A DNA stretch of 64,000 bases from positions 1-64,000 of the forward strand of contig DASYER010000058.1 of assembly GCA_036498905.1 (NCBI GenBank). Reading direction: 5' to 3'. The position numbers and the translations under genes are program-made. Shown piece after piece: positions 60,906 to 64,000 of this stretch. Origin of the DNA: DAIDKA01 sp036498905. Its GTDB lineage: Bacteria; Pseudomonadota; Gammaproteobacteria; Steroidobacterales; Steroidobacteraceae. Position 1 is the stretch's first letter, and each line of letters starts with the position of its first letter. Below the pieces are notes generated by a model, which saw nothing but the letters and a program-made list of their open reading frames with translations, searched no databases and had not been told where the DNA came from.

Positions 60906-62639
60906 GTGCAGGTGCGTCATTGGATAGTCGGCGGGGTCGCAGTCTTGGCGATCGTGGGCGCCTATGTACTGGGTGACTTCGCGCACAATCCGCCTGCGCC
61001 CGAAATCATCGCGCGGCGGCAGAGCGGCGAACTGTCGCCCGTGCCCGAGCCGGCCGTGGCCCGGACCGAGCGAAATTCGGGTGCGACCAGCGCGCCGCCG
61101 GCAACCAGCGCTGCGGCACCGAGCCTGAGCCAGGCTGCAAGCCCCACCGCCGCACCGCCCTCGACCGCAGCTCCTGCCGGATTTGGCTTTGCCGATGTCG
61201 AGCAGCTGGCGCGGCAGCGGGCACAAAATCCCTACGCGGCGGGTTCGGCCAAATTGCCGGCCGCCATCGCCCATCTGACCTACGATCAGTACCAGAGCAT
61301 TCATTTCCGGCGCGCCGATGCGCTGTGGCGTAACCAGTCACTGTACGAAGTGCAGTTCTTCCACCGCGGCTTCAATTTCGATCGTCGGGTGGCGATTTCG
61401 GAAGTGGTGGACGGCACCCCGCGCAGCATTCCCTACAATCCGACCTGGTTTGATTTCGGCAAGGTGGTCCGCCAGCCGGGCAAGCTGCCGCGCGATCTGG
61501 GCTACGCGGGCTTCCGGGTTCACTATCCGCTGCACACGCCGGGATACAAGGATGAACTGATCGTGTTCCTCGGCGCCTCCTTCTTCCGGGTGCTGGGGCG
61601 CAATCAGGAATACGGTCTGACCGCGCGTGCCCTGGCCATCAATACCGCCTCGAAGACCGGCGAAGAGTTTCCCTGGTTCACCGACTTCTGGCTGGTGCGC
61701 CCGACCGATCCGGAACAGCGCACGCTGACCATATACGCCCTGCTGGACAGCGACAGCATTGCCGGGGCCTACCAGTTCAACGTGCGCCCGGGCACCATCA
61801 CCCAGGTCGAAGTCACCAGTACCCTGTATCCGCGCAAGGCCATCCAGAAACTGGGCATCGCACCGCTCACGTCGATGTTCCTGTATGGCGCGGACCCCTC
61901 CGGACACCGTTTCGATGACTATCGTCCGCAGGTGCATGACAGCGACGGCTTCATGGCGCAGACGGGCACCGGCGAGTGGCTGTGGCGGCCCTTGAGCAAT
62001 CCGCGCGAGCTGCGCATCAATCGTTTCATGGATCAGCAGCCGCGTGGTCTGGGTCTGATCCAGCGTGACCGGAACTTCTCGCACTACCAGGACCCGGTGG
62101 CGCGCTTCCAGCGCCGGCCCAGCTACTGGATTCAGCCGCTGGGCGACTGGGGCAAGGGCGGAGCGGAGCTGGTCGAGATTCCCAGCGATGAGTCCATTCA
62201 CGACAACATCGCGCTGTATTGGGTGCCCGAGCAGCCCATCACCGCCGGCAAGGAGCTCAAATTCTCCTATCTGCTCTCCGCGCACGGCGACTCGCCGATG
62301 TGGCCGCCGGGCGGTAAGGTGCTTGCGACGCGCGTGACGGCGGCGACGGCGGCCGAGCAGCACGACCTGTCACGCAGCGATGCGCGGCGCGTGATCATCG
62401 ATTACGCCGGCGGCGATCTGGACGGCCTGGATGCGACGCAACCCCTGAAGGCCCTGCTCACCGTCACCAACGGCACCACCGAGAACGTGACCGTCGAGCG
62501 TCTGGTCGACAGCGGTGCCTGGCGCGTGAGTTTCCTGGTCGTGCCGGCACATCCGCACGATACGATCGACATGCACTGCTTCCTGCAACTGTACGGCGAG
62601 TCCCTGTCCGAGACCTGGACCTATCAGCTCCCCACATGA
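60906..62639 (+). CDS. opgG: Osmoregulated periplasmic glucan synthesis protein G
   Basis: 577 aa. The mature OpgG domain (from about residue 95) has FADVEQLARQRAQNPY, AIAHLTYDQYQSIHFR, FLYGADPSGHRFDDYRP and the C-terminal Ig-like domain. The N-terminus is a single hydrophobic segment (about 7-24) followed by an unusual 60-residue Ala/Pro/Ser linker with no evident cleavage site, so it may be membrane-anchored rather than secreted. It shapes the beta-1,2/1,6 glucan backbone made by OpgH. GTG start. Confidence 0.93.
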   Translation: MQVRHWIVGGVAVLAIVGAYVLGDFAHNPPAPEIIARRQSGELSPVPEPAVARTERNSGATSAPPATSAAAPSLSQAASPTAAPPSTAAPAGFGFADVEQLARQRAQNPYAAGSAKLPAAIAHLTYDQYQSIHFRRADALWRNQSLYEVQFFHRGFNFDRRVAISEVVDGTPRSIPYNPTWFDFGKVVRQPGKLPRDLGYAGFRVHYPLHTPGYKDELIVFLGASFFRVLGRNQEYGLTARALAINTASKTGEEFPWFTDFWLVRPTDPEQRTLTIYALLDSDSIAGAYQFNVRPGTITQVEVTSTLYPRKAIQKLGIAPLTSMFLYGADPSGHRFDDYRPQVHDSDGFMAQTGTGEWLWRPLSNPRELRINRFMDQQPRGLGLIQRDRNFSHYQDPVARFQRRPSYWIQPLGDWGKGGAELVEIPSDESIHDNIALYWVPEQPITAGKELKFSYLLSAHGDSPMWPPGGKVLATRVTAATAAEQHDLSRSDARRVIIDYAGGDLDGLDATQPLKALLTVTNGTTENVTVERLVDSGAWRVSFLVVPAHPHDTIDMHCFLQLYGESLSETWTYQLPT

Positions 62640-64000
62640 TGGATGCCGGCCCGTCCCGTCAGGCCCTCAAGTACGTCGCACGCCGCCGTCGGCTGCTGTT
62701 TTTCGGCCTGACGTTGACCTCAAGCCTGCTCGCCAGCCTGCTGATGCTGGATATCCTGCGCGCGAACAGCCTCACGGTGCTCGAGGCGCTGAGCCTGGTG
62801 CTGTTCTTCAGCCTGTTCACCTGGATCGCCGGGGCGTTCTGGACCGCGATCGCCGGTTTCATCATCCGTTTGAAGGGCGGCGACAGCCAGGTGATGCAGG
62901 CGCACGATGCCGACGGGCTGGCCATCCACAGCCGCATCGCGCTGGTGATGCCGGTGTACAACGAGGACCCGCGGCGCACGACCGCGGGCCTCGAAGCGAT
63001 CTGGGGTTCATTGGCAAAGCAGGCGGAGAGCGCCGCCTTTGACCTCTTCATCCTGTCTGATACCCGCAAGAGCGGTATCGCGGCGGCCGAGGAGGCCGCC
63101 TGGCGCGCACTGGTCGCGAGGCACGGCGGGCAGGGACGCATCTTCTATCGACGGCGCGCGCAGAACGTCGGGCGCAAATCCGGAAACATCGCCGACTTCG
63201 TCCGTAACTGGGGCGCGGCTTATTCGCACATGATCGTGCTCGATGCCGACAGCGTCATGTCCGGCAAGGCGCTGGTGACGCTGGCGCGTCTCATGGACGC
63301 GAATCCGCAGGTCGGCATCATCCAGACCGCGCCGTTGCCGGTGGGCCGGGAGACCCTGTTCGCGCGCATGGTGCAATTCGGCGCCCGCCTGAACGGTCCG
63401 ATGCTCTCCAGTGGCCTGGCTTTCTGGCAGCTCGGTGAGGCCAACTACTGGGGTCACAACGCCATCATCCGCCTGCATGCGTTTGCTGCGCACTGCGATC
63501 TGCCGCACCTCGCGGGCCGCGCGCCACTGGGTGGAGAGATTCTCAGCCATGACTTCGTGGAGGCCGCATTCATGCGGCGTGCGGGCTACCAGGTGTGGCT
63601 GGTGCCGGATCTGATGGGCAGCTGGGAGGAGGTCCCCTCCAACATCATCGAATTTGCGGCGCGGGACCGGCGCTGGGCGCAGGGCAATCTGCAGCACACG
63701 AAAGTGCTGATCATGCCGCACCTGCACTGGCTGAATCGGCTGCACATGATCACGGGCATCCTCTCCTATGCCACGTCGCCGATGTGGTTTGCGGTGCTCA
63801 TTCTGAGTTCCATCATCACCTGCCAGGAAGCGATCCAGGGCTATCAGTATTTTGAAACCGGCGCCCACACGCTGTTCCCGGTATGGCCCGAGTACCGCGA
63901 CGGCGAAATCGCAGCGCTGCTGCTGGCGACCATCGTGGTGCTGCTGTTGCCGAAGGTGTTGGGCGCGACCCTGGCCTTCATCAACGGCCCGCGCCGGCGC
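62636..64000 (+). CDS. opgH: OPG glucosyltransferase OpgH (3' end outside window)
   Basis: First 455 residues, open at the window end. Two N-terminal helices (about 20-40 and 55-75), then a GT2 glycosyltransferase domain with VMPVYNEDP, NVGRKSGNIADFV, metal-binding LDADSVMSG, and the acceptor/product motif ARDRRWAQGN. The ATG at 62636 overlaps the opgG stop (ATGATG); a second ATG follows at 62639. It polymerises UDP-glucose into osmoregulated periplasmic glucans in the inner membrane. Confidence 0.95.
   Translation, partial: MMDAGPSRQALKYVARRRRLLFFGLTLTSSLLASLLMLDILRANSLTVLEALSLVLFFSLFTWIAGAFWTAIAGFIIRLKGGDSQVMQAHDADGLAIHSRIALVMPVYNEDPRRTTAGLEAIWGSLAKQAESAAFDLFILSDTRKSGIAAAEEAAWRALVARHGGQGRIFYRRRAQNVGRKSGNIADFVRNWGAAYSHMIVLDADSVMSGKALVTLARLMDANPQVGIIQTAPLPVGRETLFARMVQFGARLNGPMLSSGLAFWQLGEANYWGHNAIIRLHAFAAHCDLPHLAGRAPLGGEILSHDFVEAAFMRRAGYQVWLVPDLMGSWEEVPSNIIEFAARDRRWAQGNLQHTKVLIMPHLHWLNRLHMITGILSYATSPMWFAVLILSSIITCQEAIQGYQYFETGAHTLFPVWPEYRDGEIAALLLATIVVLLLPKVLGATLAFINGPRRR

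Overview
The window is about 64 kb of GC-rich, gene-dense chromosome, most likely from a gammaproteobacterium near the Xanthomonadales/Nevskiales/Steroidobacter group (inferred from gene neighbourhoods, not from an rRNA). Supporting features are the zapA-6S RNA-fau block followed by ygfB-pepP-ubiH-ubiI, a Clp/CRP-type regulator beside coq7 and rplM-rpsI, yjgA beside tldE, and opgGH. There is no phage, insertion sequence, integrase or CRISPR array. Almost everything is chromosomal core plus a few accessory catabolic or envelope clusters.

Layout. 0-9 kb: 3' end of tldD, two small proteins, an AAA-FHA ATPase downstream of purE-purK, yjgA divergent from tldE, then purC with a yihY-type membrane protein. 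8.4-12.7 kb: djlA, rpe, a CRP-family regulator with an acidic tail, coq7, rplM-rpsI, then tRNA-Gln(CTG) and an intrinsic terminator. 12.7-19.1 kb: accessory enzymes, namely a secreted SnoaL-like protein, a CE15-type esterase, and a minus-strand operon of PQQ dehydrogenase, carboxymuconolactone-decarboxylase-like protein, beta-hydroxyacid dehydrogenase, CPxCG protein and alpha/beta hydrolase. 19.1-26.3 kb: rpiA, a tiny lysine-rich ORF with its own promoter, EVE protein, fau, 6S RNA, zapA, a ZapB-like protein, ygfB, pepP, ubiH, ubiI. 26.3-31.2 kb: phhB, ispG, dgkA and a large duplicated Deg/Nma111-like protease.

31.3-39.9 kb: tsaC/sua5 followed by a tightly overlapping operon of ornithine decarboxylase, HAD phosphatase, HIT protein, ABC ATPase, FtsX-like permease and AttH lipocalin-like protein, then a convergent rhomboid protease. 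40-46.7 kb: Nudix, MarR, and a lipid-modification-like cluster (cyclopropane-synthase-family methyltransferase, geranylgeranyl-reductase-family flavoprotein, DUF3014, GST), an orphan HTH regulator with a palindromic operator, RidA, CWC protein, GNAT. 46.7-54.5 kb: carotenoid/lignostilbene oxygenase, PH-SHOCT protein, LigW-like amidohydrolase, folD, MFS transporter, def, yebC-like, acyl desaturase. 54.8-64 kb: AcvB/VirJ, EthD protein, Lhr helicase, opgG and the 5' part of opgH.

The main points for a second look are a promoter-SD-ORF-hairpin unit encoding a 16-residue Lys/Ala peptide, 6S RNA ending one base before the fau start, a repeated pattern of -10-like hexamers 6-10 nt before SD-less start codons (candidate leaderless mRNAs), the methyltransferase/flavoprotein pair, and a bacterial Nma111/Deg7-like double protease. 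No wholly new multi-gene defence or mobile system was recognised.
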